A DNA stretch of 64,000 nt from Bullera alba (Eukaryota > Basidiomycota > Tremellomycetes > Tremellales > Bulleraceae). Below are positions 1 through 10,841 of the stretch, piece by piece. The notes below the pieces were generated by a model. The model was not told where the DNA came from. It did not search any database and saw only the letters and a program-made list of their open reading frames with translations. The translations under genes were made by a program, and so were the position numbers. Where the stretch lies: assembly GCA_001600095.1 (NCBI GenBank), contig BCIX01000001.1:3559198-3623197 (forward strand). Direction: 5' to 3'. Position 1 is the first letter of the stretch; every line of letters starts with the position of its first letter.

Positions 1-902
1 CGCCGGCATGTCCATCTTATGAGTACATCGTTGCACCGCTAGAGCATAGCTGTAGAGCAGTATCGGGTGTAATGTCTTGATACCGTGCAGTCGTCCTTGG
101 CTTTTGAGGCTATCGACCATAGAGGAGGGTATCTCGAGTCGAGAAATACCAGGCGAGTGAAGACCTCTTCCAATGGGCTTTGCCGGCCAAGGCAAAGGGC
201 TGAACAGTCGGTCTTGTAGGAAGACTGGAAGCTTTGGTCGGATCTTGCTTTGGAGGATGACGGGCAGCAACTTCCAGAATCCCGGTTTGATATTATACGT
301 CTCCTCCCCTCGAGCCACATCCTCGATTGTTTCGGCGGGTACATTGTCCACCTCGAACAGTGATTTGACTAGATTCACCATGCCTCGACCGTCGACCAAA
401 CAGTGATCACCAGAGATGGCGAAATAGGCTTTTCCCCCGTTGTCGCTTTCGTTGGTATAGGTGGTGATCCGCCATAGTGGGGTTTGGCCATCGTTCGCCA
501 TCAAGTGCTCGATCATGCTTTCATGTTCTTGAGCGAGAATCTCCTCGCTATGGTCGTTTGCGTAGTGCGCCTCACGGATTAAGAGGTCGTCGGGCCAGTA
601 CCCCCTCTCCTGGAAGAAAGGCCGGATGGTGTCGGCGTCTCGGACCACACTTCGGAGTAAGGGGAATTGGTCCTGCAGCGCTTTCGACCGCTGAACCAGG
701 CTTTGATGTGTGGGCAAAGACTTCGCGTTGGGATAGGTGAGTACGAAGGATATCGGGTTCGGTGTCCCAATATTCCGGGAGGCGACATGGTACCGCTCAT
801 GCCCGCTCACTGAAAGCAAGTGGTCAGACGATAAATCACTCGCGTCCAGTCACAGCTGTGCTCACGATATCGAGTCCCTGTCTGAGCCTCTGGCTGTATC
901 AT
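1..902 (-). CDS. HxxxDG acyltransferase (alcohol acetyltransferase / condensation-domain superfamily), 3' end cut off
   Basis: The gene enters from the left edge, so its C-terminus is missing. The start is ATG at 902-900. Exon 1 is 902-866 and exon 2 begins at 809 and runs out of the window; the join (phase 1) turns two ORFs into one continuous protein. About 280 residues are visible. At roughly residue 140 is DHCLVDGRG, the HxxxDG catalytic motif shared by chloramphenicol-acetyltransferase-like enzymes: alcohol acetyltransferases, condensation domains and trichothecene-type acetyltransferases. In these the His takes a proton from the acceptor hydroxyl or amine, and acyl-CoA is the usual donor. 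The opening segment (SGHERYHVASRNIG) and the length before the motif fit the fungal alcohol-acetyltransferase group better than an NRPS module. There is no carrier or adenylation domain nearby. The substrate cannot be told from sequence. Confidence 0.75.
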
Positions 903-1385
903 GCTGTGCCGAGTCTTGTTGGTGATGGAACGTGTGAGTAGAGAGTATAGTCACCCCCATCTTTGTCTCATTAACAGAGCGCAGCCAGATAAGGCCTAAG
1001 GCCTTCATGCTTCGGGTTGTTCGGACTCAGGGCTTGGCCGGCGGCCATCGGTGCATCGGTGATATAGGTGCGTCGACGATTGTCGCTTGTCGTAGGACGC
1101 CAACAACAACCACTTACAGCTCACCCCGCCAGGGTACGTCGAGTCAACACTCGTAAGTACCGTCTAGGGCCCTCGGGGATTCAATCGACCTGCTTGGCAC
1201 TTCACAATGAGTAGATAAACGAAGATCACCCTATTTGCAGAAGCCGCCAGGAGAGCCCGACGTCTTCAAGTCCAATACCACCTCATACCTATGCTGCATG
1301 CTGATTTCTTGATATTATACAACGATATCCTCTTGTCCTCAGCCACACAGCGATGCGCGGCATGACATCTCTATGATGCTGTTCG
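903..1385. other. Intergenic; promoter side of the acyltransferase
   Basis: These 480 bases lie between the start of the acyltransferase and the stop of the PP4 gene, both on the minus strand. They should hold the acyltransferase promoter and the PP4 3' UTR. I see no ORF with coding character and no RNA gene. Confidence 0.5.
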
Positions 1386-2624
1386 TTATAGGAAGTACTC
1401 GTACATGAGAGGTCGCTTTTGGGGTATAGACCTCGCATCGGTCGGAGCGCAATCGAAGACCTACAACGACGTCAGGCGTGTCATCTGAGACGGAACTCCG
1501 GGACTCACCTTGTATTCTTGCCGCAGATTCTCGTCCAGTTCTAGTATACTCGCAACGTTTCCGCATCGATAGCAGTAGTTTGGCGCTGACCAGACCGTGA
1601 CTATCTTTCTGTCAAACATCATCTAGAGAGCATCAGCATATGGTATTGACCTGGTGACCCACTTTGTAACCCTCCATGACGAGCTGATGTGCTCGAGCTA
1701 TCAACTCGATGTCATTGTTGTGGTTGAACTGATCGACAATGTCTCCACCGAATAAGAACCCAGCACCTCTCGGTGACATTCCCCAACCAGTTATATCTGA
1801 AGCATATCAGCGAATGATCGGACTTGTTCACTCACCATCAGGGTCCGACCAGAGTAAATCGCACATTGGCCCTTCATGTGGCACTTCCTGACGACGATCT
1901 ATCACACGTATCTGTAAAGTCAGCCGGGAGCACCCGACGAAGACTCACCTGATCCAGCCGCGAGACCTGCGGACTCAATCCGCCATGCACACAGAACACC
2001 CTGCCATCCACCACCGCCCCCAGACTCAGATAGTCGAATACATCGCAGCAATATCGCCAGACGTTGCTCGATCCGTACTTCCGTTGACACTCGTCGTAGA
2101 ATCCGTACACTTGGGTGATCTGTCTCGACTCGTGGTTCCCTCGTATTAACGTTATCCTATCCGGATAGCGGACTTTGTATAGCAGGAGCAGCAGGAACGT
2201 CTCCACTGAATAGAAGCCTCGATCGACGAAATCACCTATGGTATTCTTAGCAAGTCGAGCAACATGACGGAGGTGAACTTACCCATGAAAACGTAATTCG
2301 TTTCTGGACAGAATCCTCCTATTTTGAACAACTCCATCAAATCGAAGAATTGACCATGGATATCACCACATATCTGAGAGTCTCGTCAGACCGTTTCCAG
2401 CGAATCCTTCCTCTGAGACCCACTGTGACGGGGCTATCGACATATTGCACATTGCCTTCCTCTATCAAGATCTCCTTTGCCTTGACGCAGAGTTCTTTGA
2501 CCGCAGCTTCAGATATGATCTCACACCGCTTCAGTTGGTCTATTTGCCTTTGAAGGCTGTCAGCTGGCTTCAAGGATCGATGGACGACTGGGCTGATAAC
2601 TCACTTGTCGAGGTCAGACGACAT
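1386..2624 (-). CDS. PPH3: Serine/threonine protein phosphatase PP4 catalytic subunit
   Basis: This is the catalytic subunit of protein phosphatase 4, which removes phosphate from Ser/Thr in DNA-damage and nutrient signalling and works with R2/R3-type regulatory subunits. Eight exons join to 309 aa, against 307 in human PPP4C: 2624-2605, 2556-2424, 2373-2283, 2235-1949, 1911-1836, 1796-1663, 1622-1509 and 1460-1386. The metallophosphatase motifs are intact: GDIHG near residue 54, GDFVDRG near 82, RGNHE near 113 and CVHGG after that. The N-terminal [12 protein letters not shown] and the VDSPVT stretch are closer to PP4 than to PP2A or PP6. The C-terminus EYFL is the PP2A-like tail whose last Leu is normally methylated. 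Introns are 36-60 nt. The gene is divergent from the nucleoporin across about 400 bases. Confidence 0.95.
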
Positions 2625-3030
2625 GGTCTATCGTTGCTCGAGCTTTTCCTCCTCGTCCTAGACACTCGTCTTTCCCTCGTTGTGACCTCCGTCTCACCAG
2701 GATTCCTTGCACTCTGCCTCGAGGTGCTTTTTAATCGATCCTCGTCTCGGGGCAGGACGGGATAGGTGACTCTCAGCGAAGACTCAGCGACCAAGCATGG
2801 ACATGGATGTCGACATGACGGGACTCGAGACCGATAAACGGAAATTGTGGGGGTGGCAAAACAACAACAAACCGGGTCTAGGCGCGCCCACGTTTCTTGG
2901 GGGGCCTAACAGTCCCTCAAGGCGTGTGCTCATCTTCGTGCATGTAGCTCGGCTTGCAATGAGCCAAGCTTGAGCTTGCCAGATTTCCGTTTTGTTGCAT
3001 CTGATACAGCACAGAGGATAGAGTGCCACC
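2625..3030. promoter_or_regulatory. Divergent promoter region PP4 / nucleoporin
   Basis: About 400 bases separate the two start codons, which point away from each other, so both promoters and 5' UTRs must lie here. I see no TATA box and no coding ORF. Confidence 0.5.
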
Positions 3031-4600
3031 ATGTCGTTCGGAGGGTAAGTGAGATGACGAAAGGTCGCTGAATACGTGCTGAACTGTCTGCAGTTTCAGT
3101 TTTGGCAAGACTGCCCCTGCAGCAGCCGCACCAGCTGGGTCCACCGCTCCCGCAACGCAACCCACTCCTAGCTTCTCATTCGGCACGCCTCAAGCCCAGC
3201 AATCTGGCAATGCGGCTCAAGGCACGTCTGCTCCGGGACAAAGTACAGGCGGAGGATTGTTCGGTGGCTTTGGACAAAATACACAGCAGAATCAGACGCA
3301 GACGCAGACTCAGCAACCGGCAGCTGGAGGGAGTGGCCTCTTTGGCGGTGGAACTTCCTCGCTATTTGGAGCAAAACCCGCTCAGCCAGCTACCGGAGCG
3401 ACGGGGACAAGCAGTCTTTTCGGAGGAACCTCTTCGTTGTTCGGGGGACAGCAGCAGCAGCAACAGCAACAGCAGGGACAAACGCAACAGCAGCCTCAGC
3501 AGACCTCATCGCTATTTGGTCAACAGTCGACTACGCAGCAGCCGACTTCGGGACTCTTTGGCGGTGGACAGACAGGACAACAGCCCCAGACGAGTCTGTT
3601 TGGGAACAGCTCCCAACAACCTCAGCAGAACCTCCAAGCCTCAACAAGCAGTCAATCTGCCATCACGAAGACCACCAAATTCACCGATCTTCCGGAGAAT
3701 TACCAGAAGGAGATTGAGGCTATGGAGTAGGTCACTGTCGACATCATCTTGAGCACCACTGACTTCGCATAGTGCTGTCTTCAGACAGCAAAAGGACGCC
3801 TCGAATGGAGTACTGGTAGAAGGACTGGGAGAAGCTTTGCGTAAGACGAGAAGCGATGTCAAGGTTGCCAAAGACGTGAGTTCGTATTTCACAAATATCC
3901 TAAAAGTGGTGCAGGGCTAACCCATCACAGGAGCAAGCATCCCTGCAGCAAATTTTGAAGTCGCTACAGTCGACGATAGACGAGTTGAAACAGAAATTTA
4001 TTGCGCAAGAGCAGGATTTGCAGAAGGTCATTGACATTGTCGATGCCGCCAAGGCTTTCGATGGCCGTCAAGGCGTGTCGCGGAGTAACATCCACAGAGA
4101 CTTTCCTCAGGAGTGAGTTAGACGCGCACGTCACTTTCTGCGTAGCTGATTTTTCAGCTTCTTCGCCCGAGCGGCCGAGAGGATGGACGAGCGAGTCGGG
4201 AGGTATAGAAAGACGATCTCGGTAAGTCCCGCCTAACTAGGCTCCGCTAATCGTTCCTCAGCAATTGCAGCGTGCTATCCAATCGTTATATGCTGCTTCA
4301 GACGGGTCTTCGCCTCAAGGTGGGTAAAGGATGAATTACGGTGACTGATATCTGTACAGGCATCGTTCCCACTATACAGAATCACGAGCAGGCTATACTC
4401 TATCTGGCCGCGAGAGTGGAGCAGGTCAAATTGCGGCTGGACTCCCTGCGGTACGAATACACGTAAATTGGCCCATCATGACACTTTATAGTGATACTGA
4501 CAGCAATCGCAGCGAGATCTGGCGGGAGAACAGACACTCGATGCGGAGTCCGTTCGAGGTCGCTCGAGAAGAGCAAGGCCTGCCGTCTGCACGAGCATGA
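3031..4600 (+). CDS. FG-repeat nucleoporin of the Nup49/Nup58 type
   Basis: This is a nuclear pore protein of the central channel. Eight exons (3031-3044, 3094-3726, 3773-3875, 3931-4112, 4158-4221, 4262-4319, 4360-4462, 4513-4600) join to 414 aa. The N-terminal 200 residues hold FG, GLFG and SSLFG repeats spaced by Gln/Thr/Ser runs, which are the phenylalanine-glycine contacts for transport receptors. After KFTDLPENYQKEIE the protein turns into a charged coiled-coil region to the end. FG first and coiled coil last, with the short LPENYQ linker, is the layout of yeast Nup49 and animal Nup58/45, which pair with Nup57/Nup54 and Nsp1/Nup62. Nup57/Nup54 is the nearest alternative but usually has a longer alpha-helical part. 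The first exon is only 14 nt. Confidence 0.85.
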
Positions 4601-4744
4601 GTATGACATGATGACAATTCACGCTTCTCACTTTCAACGTACATGCACATCGCACACCGTCATTCACAAACACCACAAGCAAACTTCTGACTAATATCTT
4701 ACACTCCTAGTTCCAGCTATCCTACAGTCATCTCACACCTCCCA

Positions 4745-5746
4745 CTAAGCCACACACTCGCGACACGTACTATGACTATTGGACAACCGACTTCGCCCAC
4801 TAACCTTCCTTGACAGTGGCATTTCCGCAGACTGTCGCGCCGGCGGTGATCCGCTGTTCAACTTCCTGTAATGCTCCTGACCAGAAGCAAGCCGACCTAC
4901 ATCTCTGGAATCCCTTCCCCTGTGACTTCCACTTGAGGCATTGGACGTACTGCGCTGACGTTGACCGCCGTGGCAATGCCCGTGGAGGGTAATAGCGCAA
5001 TCCGGACAATCATCGTCGATGGGAACGGGTCTCAGACTCGCTGCCCTGCGTGGGCGATACAGCGAGTTTGATATCGGTGGCTGGGCGTATGCTTCGTCTA
5101 CGATCATTGGTGGTGTTGGCTGCAAGACGGGGGAGATGTGTCTGACTTGGGAGAGTGGCGCGTGGTTGAGAGGGGAGGAATTGGCGTGCAACCAATTGGA
5201 AGCGGTGGGGATTCTTGGTAGACCACCGGCGGCGGAAGACAGATCTGGGGCGAATCCTCGATGATCACGTCCTACCGAGCCATTCCATCCATCATCAAGC
5301 CTCATTCCTCCTGCTGTACCGTACGATCCAACTGACAGCCCCGTTGCCACTGATCCTCCGGCCAGCGATCTTGGCGCTATCATTGTTCCACCGCCACCTT
5401 GGTAACTCGGTGCGATGCTTCCAGGCCCATATCCACCTGCCATCGATCCGTTGATGGAAACTCCTCCTCCCGCTACAGACCTGTTCATCTGCATGTTCAC
5501 CGCCCCCACCGCTGCCGGCTGATACGTCTCCCCCGCGTGTGGAGCCCAGGGCTTTCGCAAACCGTTTGGAAGGATTCTTCCACTTCCCGGGACGGGGGCA
5601 ACACAATCGGCAATACGAGCTGGGCCCGTTGGGGGCATGGACCCTCCCCAGGCTGGACCGGCGTACATGTGTCTGTTGGGGTGACCGAATCCACCACCAA
5701 GTTGCTGTTCGTATCGAAAGGGAGCAACTGTGGTCTCTGTTGGCAT
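4745..5746 (-). CDS. Orphan Gly/Ser/Pro-rich protein, probably with an upstream exon
   Basis: I do not recognise this protein. From ATG 5746 it is a 333-aa intronless ORF rich in Gly, Ser, Ala and Pro, with a glycine-rich middle and a Ser/Arg-rich tail. Two small Cys clusters stand out: DDDCPDCAITLHGHCHGG near residue 245 and CRECVA at the very end, which could bind metal. The frame stays open upstream to a stop near 5840 and meets a good 3' splice site (cccag, about 5830), so the true start may lie in a further exon between 5830 and 6300; I could not fix it. The gene is convergent with the nucleoporin, with 144 bases between their stop codons. The ORF is far longer than chance and its composition is even, so it is likely real, but its function is unknown. 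Confidence 0.6.
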   Translation of the reverse strand: MPTETTVAPFRYEQQLGGGFGHPNRHMYAGPAWGGSMPPTGPARIADCVAPVPGSGRILPNGLRKPWAPHAGETYQPAAVGAVNMQMNRSVAGGGVSINGSMAGGYGPGSIAPSYQGGGGTMIAPRSLAGGSVATGLSVGSYGTAGGMRLDDGWNGSVGRDHRGFAPDLSSAAGGLPRIPTASNWLHANSSPLNHAPLSQVRHISPVLQPTPPMIVDEAYAQPPISNSLYRPRRAASLRPVPIDDDCPDCAITLHGHCHGGQRQRSTSNASSGSHRGRDSRDVGRLASGQEHYRKLNSGSPPARQSAEMPLSRKVSGRSRLSNSHSTCRECVA

Positions 5747-5829
5747 CAAGTGGCAAAGGGGAAGGAGTGGCGAACTTGACCCTTTACTTGTCGTCCGGTG
5801 GTCGGCGTCGACTGGGAATCAAGGTGTGC

Positions 5830-6548
5830 TTTCGCTTGCCTTTACGGGTGGCCACAGCTTCGTCGGTAGAACTGGGTTCGAGCGCCAGATATGGTGATGA
5901 GGAAGTACTGATCGAACGATGTGCTCATAAATCCGTAAACCTCAGTAAGGTAAGTTTGACTAGAAATCCAGTGTAAAGTTGCAAGAGCGATATCTGCCAG
6001 CTGAAGGGGAGCATCAGACTTATGTAATGTCTCGCCACACCGACTCATCCCCTACAGCGTCAGCCCCACGGGCGTAGTTTCTGGTGGTGACAGGATGACA
6101 AACTGTTTCACGATATCGCACAAAGGATCCTGGTGAGCCAGGCGAACAGCAGAGGACTTGCTTTTTCAAAGGGTGGAGCAAGCTGTTGCACGTTTGGAAT
6201 TGGACCCATTGCCATGTGTTCACCCTTCCCAACTATCCTATCCCTCGTATCGACCTTTGAGACCAGTCAAGCCTCGAAACAGATCAAAGGTCGCAAGTCT
6301 TTGGGCTAAAGAGCATGACGTAGGAGTACGGGGGTGATTACCAGCCAAACTTTGCACTCTACACGACCAATACAGAACTCGATCCGTCACATCTCGAAGG
6401 TTCTCGCAATCGCCACACCGGAGGCTTCGCTTCCTGAGCTGTCACCCACTGCTTCTGTGAAGCTAATACCATCGGTATAGTCAGGGGAGATGTCTGCTGC
6501 ATGCCTACAAGTGCAGTGATATCAGATATTAGATAGCACGTTCTTGTC
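5830..6548. other. Intergenic / possible 5' exon of the orphan at 4745-5746
   Basis: About 700 bases between two minus-strand genes. It should contain the promoter and perhaps a first exon of the downstream orphan and the 3' UTR of the prolyl hydroxylase gene. A 68-codon minus ORF at 5842-6048 overlaps the possible exon region but could not be joined in frame. Nothing else was seen. Confidence 0.4.
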
Positions 6549-8918
6549 CTATGTCTCAACGCCATCATTGGGCGGTGACCCCTCCTCGTCCTCGTCCTCG
6601 TCCTCTTCCAAAACACCAACCTCCCACTCGCCACCGACATCCCAGCGACTTCCTCCGGCGCCTGCGCCGAGGTACTTGACAAAGCGCATGACTCCTGGAT
6701 CCCTCAGTACAATCATGAGCTTGTTGAACGAGACTGCCTGGGTGAGAAGCGGTCCATCATCCTCATCGTCATCAGAGTCGGAATCAGAGTCGAAATCCGA
6801 GGGCGATAGCTGAGATGGGTCGATCTCCAACTCCACCTGTCTACCTCCAGAGCCACCTGATCCTCCAGCGACCTGCTCTTCAACTTGCTCGTTCTCCCCG
6901 TTTGTTCGAGCACTCGACGCTGTGAGTTCTGGCTCGACTGGTGTGGGTTCCTCATCGCCATCCTCTTCCCCCTCGTCACCGTTGGCTTGTCGTGCCAACT
7001 TGCTTTGGAATACGGCAGGGTCCTCGCCCTCCTCCGGACTGGCGATATAGCACTCCCATCCTCCCTCGTCCAGTAGCTTGTCCTCTTCGTCACTTCCGGC
7101 CTCGACATCCGCCCACCATGTAGCGCCCAGCACGACGTCCAACCTGGCTTCCCCACTTGCTCGGTCCTCTCCAGCGGCAAGGGTGTAGTCGAGTCCTTTT
7201 CTGAACCGCCTTGCTTCGCTTCGATATCCAGTTGGCGCCAATGACGATACCACTGAGAGCCACGCTCTGAAAGCCTCAGATGGCAGCAAATTGTCGAGGA
7301 CGTCGGACATCACGGGGGTGGATGTCGAAGTCGCCTTCTTGCCCAATGACAGATATCGATGCTTGCTCGTTGGTCCCTGTAGAGCCCAGCCAGAGCCCTC
7401 TCCAAGGTCCTGCGAAACGAGAGAGACGGTCTTGGGGTACTCCTTGTCGTCGATCGCCTTAGTCTCGGACTTGAGGTTGCTCGCTAATTCAGGGTGGAGA
7501 AAGTTGTGCAAGACAATCTCTGACGCAGCGCCAAATTGACCAGAAAGCTTTTCCAGCGTTGCTGTTGAGAGATACGATGGTGCAAGGTATGATTTGAGGA
7601 AAGCCAGGTGGGAGGATGTGAGGCCGACAGGTGGGTCGGCGGTGTATTGAGTGAAAGGAGCCGAGGGAGCGGAAGTCTTTGGAGATATCAGTATATCGAT
7701 CAACACCTTGCCGTTCAGGACCCACAATCTGCGCCAGCGAGCTCAAATCGGCTTTGGCTTTTTCGACATCTTCAGCTTGGTACCCCTCCTCTCCCTCGAC
7801 AGGACGATGGAACCTGCAGAGAATGTTAAACATGACCCAAGGATACACGGTGGCCAGCTCACCATCCGCTGACTCCAAGTCTCTGCCTGCCATCTCCTAC
7901 AATGACCTCCTCCACGGCGTGATAACTCCTGCCGGGCTGGACCTATGTTTACCCTGGTCAATTACACGGTCCGAACCAGTTCACGCGATTTCTCAAGTTG
8001 TTAACTTGCCTCGAAGAAGATGATCTGTCCCCAGCTCACGTCGACTTTGGTCGACCGTTTCGTCCCTGGAAGTCCGACCTCTTCTCCATTCTCCACAGGG
8101 TACAGCTCCAGAGCTCCACCCCACGCGGAATCCCACCCTTTCAAGAACGAGCCAGATGCCGAGGGTTGGAGAGCTGACGATGAGGGAGCGGACGGAGGGG
8201 AGTTAGGAAGATACAGAATATAAGAGACAAGTCGGGTCGAGATCGAGTCATCGTGCAAAAGTAGGTGTGATCTGCGAATGTCATGTGAGTGGAATGCTCC
8301 GTTCATTCGAGCCACGACCTACCCTTGAGTGTAGAGACCGACAGAGGCGTCCGTCTTTTTCTGAGATAGAGGTCCACAGCCAGTGACTTTCCGTACAAAG
8401 TTTCTGAATTCCGTAGAATATAGCGCATTCTTGAGTTTGGTCAATTGCGGCAGAGCTGCGAGTGTTTCATCGGGAAGATGTTCGGTCGTTAATGACGAGA
8501 GATCTGGTGTTTGCTGAATCTACAAGGACTTAGTGACGAGCCTTCAACAGCATTGGCGAACAGGACTCACCTTGTAGATGTCAGTCTCCTTTTGCTCCCA
8601 GCCCCAACCGGGTAGCGAGCCCTCCTCCCCTCGTATACCATATGTCGTAGACTCCTCGACGACACTTTCAAGCTACACCATCTGTAAGCTACCGGACAGG
8701 ATATGATACCTGGTATCTCTCACCAAGTCGTCACTCAGCAGTCCGCCGATCACCGCATGCTTGTATGGCGTGGATTTGGCATAGTCTTCCGTGTATTGCT
8801 CCAATCTCGGCCCAGAAGGAAGGGTGATGTCACGGGTGGTGTTTTCTACTTTCGCTTTCTTCGCCACGGCCGCCTGATTAGCTGGACTCGCAGATCGTCT
8901 ACGGGTTGTCGACGTCAT
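6549..8918 (-). CDS. TPA1: Prolyl hydroxylase of the Ofd1/Tpa1/OGFOD1 family
   Basis: This is a 2-oxoglutarate/Fe(II) dioxygenase. Family members hydroxylate a proline of ribosomal protein uS12 and, in fission yeast, also control the SREBP Sre1 in response to oxygen. Seven exons (8918-8724, 8672-8571, 8519-8323, 8271-8010, 7942-7863, 7813-7726, 7676-6549) give 683 aa. The catalytic domain shows the iron ligands HxD at about 171-173 (LLLHDDS) and the distal His at about 260 (GRSYHAVEEV), with Arg near 271-273 for 2-oxoglutarate. After WFHRPVEGEEGY comes the second, non-catalytic domain typical of the family, carrying a long acidic linker and ending in Asp/Glu runs. The intron between exons 4 and 5 has a GC donor (gag/gcaagt): no GT donor keeps the frame there. 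Length is near yeast Tpa1 (644 aa). Confidence 0.92.
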
Positions 8919-9239
8919 GATGTTGATGCTAAACGAGAGGCGTTGATCTCCCTTGGGTCGAAGTCAGCGGTGTTGTTGCTGTCGGTAACGTTGGGCCCGC
9001 AAGCTGCATCCTCCAGCTGGTAACTCGGCCAACTTTTTATATCACGTGACTTTGATCTACCCACAAGTGACAACCGACAGCTGCTAGCCGTCGACGCGTT
9101 CGAGGGTCGAGCGAGCTCAGCCTCAGCGAGCTTCGAGCGGACCTGCAGCAAATCTCGAGCGTGTTATCACTGCCACGCAGTGTGGCTGAGGTCTGCGAAG
9201 CAAGCAACGACTGACTGCCTCTATGCATCTCTACTTTGT
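8919..9239. promoter_or_regulatory. Promoter of the prolyl hydroxylase gene, with TCACGTGAC
   Basis: This 320-base gap between two minus-strand genes holds the palindrome-centred 9-mer TCACGTGAC at 9042-9050, about 125 bases upstream of the prolyl hydroxylase start. CACGTG is the core bound by bHLH factors of the Cbf1/Pho4/USF/SREBP class. Binding here is inference. Confidence 0.5.
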
Positions 9240-10841
9240 CTACAGCTCATCTCTCAGAGAATGACCTAGATCGAAAATCTCTGCGAGCTCTGATGGTGGA
9301 CAGTTAGCTGGAATCTGGGTCGCACAAACCGGCACTTACTTTCCCGAGTACCGTCCGATATCGCGGTTGGCATAACCACTGAATACTCGATGTACATGTC
9401 ACCCTGGGGTACATCGTGGAATGAAGGCATCTTTGAGAGGTGGCGTCAGCTTTTGCTGAGTAGTAGCCTGTCGAAATACTCACTCCTTCACCCTCAATGA
9501 CCTCGACTTCTCCTGGTTGAGTGGTACCCTTCCTGCCGAAGGTAATCGCCCGACCGTCCAAATGCGTCAATGTCCGTTCAAACCCAATCAAGGCCTGAGA
9601 GCGAGTCTGTCAGCTTCGGCACGCCGAGTCTTCGCAGAAAAGTGCTCACTTCAGCGACGTTCAGAGTTATTCTGCCAATGATACCCCCATCCTTCCTGCC
9701 CCAGCTACCCTGGCCATCCTTCCTCCTGCTCTTGACTCGGACAATGACGTCTCCAGCTTCCCAATCCACCGACTCGTCGGCCTCTCCATGGAAAACCTCT
9801 TCGTAATTCTCGGGTGCACCAGCCGGGATGTGTACTGCCAATGTGTGTTGCGTGTCGATCGTCTTGACACCTCGACAAGTTCCACACTGCCGACGGATTT
9901 GTCTTCCCTTACCTCCACAATGAGGACAGCTAGAACGATGTCAGTGACTTTGATCTCAAAGGAAGGCTGTGGTCCCTGCACACCTCATCTGAACGTTTGT
10001 CACCATGCCCGGGAAGACTTGATGCCGCTGGATGACAATGCCCTTGCCTCCGCATTGACCGCAATCGGATATATCGGCATCGCTGTGAGCGCCAGATCCA
10101 TGACAATGAGTGCAAATGATCTTTCGCGGTATTTGGAACTGCGTGAGAGCAGTGTGTCAGCACGAAGAGAAGCCAGTCAGGGCGGCCAGTGGCCACTCAC
10201 CTCTACCGTTCTTCCACTATACATGTCTGCAAGGTCGACTTCCAAGTTGGTGAGCAGTCCAGGTCCCCTCTGCTCTTGCTGCTGTCCTCCACCAAAGAAT
10301 CTCGAAAACATGTCCTGCTGACCGCCTCCTGCTTTACGGGCCTCGTGCTGCTTCAATCCCTCCTCTCCATGTCGATCGTAGATCCCTCTTGTCTAGAACA
10401 CGCGGAATGTCAGTTTACTGCGTTGAGTATAGGACATGCATCTCTCCCACCTCAGTATCTGACAGGATCTCATACGCTAAAGGCTTGGTCAGTCTTTCAC
10501 CCTACCAGGTGAGTCCGGTCCGCGTACCTTTCGCAACGTTGATGAACTTCTCATGCGCTGCCTCATCTGGGTTGATATCTGGGTGGTACTTCTTGGACAA
10601 TTTCTAAATGACCATCAGCGGCAGATCACCATATCATTCAGGTCCGATCTCACCCTATAAGCTTTCTTGATGTCTGTCTCCGAGGCGTCCTTGCGCACTA
10701 AAGCGATGTTGTCAATACCGACGTGGCAAGCGTTGCAGTCGATGTTCACTCACGACCAAGGACCTGGTAGTAGGATTGAGCTGCCAGACATCCTGATAGC
10801 AGCAACAATGACAACACCCAGATGGCTGTACTTGGCAGCAT
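9240..10841 (-). CDS. ER-lumenal J-protein (DNAJB11/Scj1 type) with RDEL tail
   Basis: This is an Hsp40 co-chaperone that delivers unfolded secretory proteins to BiP/Kar2. Ten exons (10841-10754, 10697-10654, 10603-10528, 10476-10451, 10392-10201, 10138-9984, 9929-9650, 9594-9484, 9430-9340, 9289-9240) join to 370 aa. Residues 1-22 form a signal peptide (basic-poor start, LSLLLLSGCLAA core). A J domain follows with HPD at 51-53, then a Gly/Gln stretch, then four CxxCxG zinc repeats (CTHCHGSG, CGQCGGKG, CPHCGGKG, CGTCRG), then the substrate-binding beta domain. The last four residues are RDEL, a variant of the HDEL/KDEL retrieval signal, which places the protein in the ER lumen. Three CACGTG sites precede the gene. 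Confidence 0.93.

Noticed and set aside
3102..3752. 216-codon plus-strand ORF with Arg/Ser/Gln bias
   Set aside because: Alternate frame of the FG-repeat exon of the nucleoporin; the FG frame is spliced into the family-like coiled coil.
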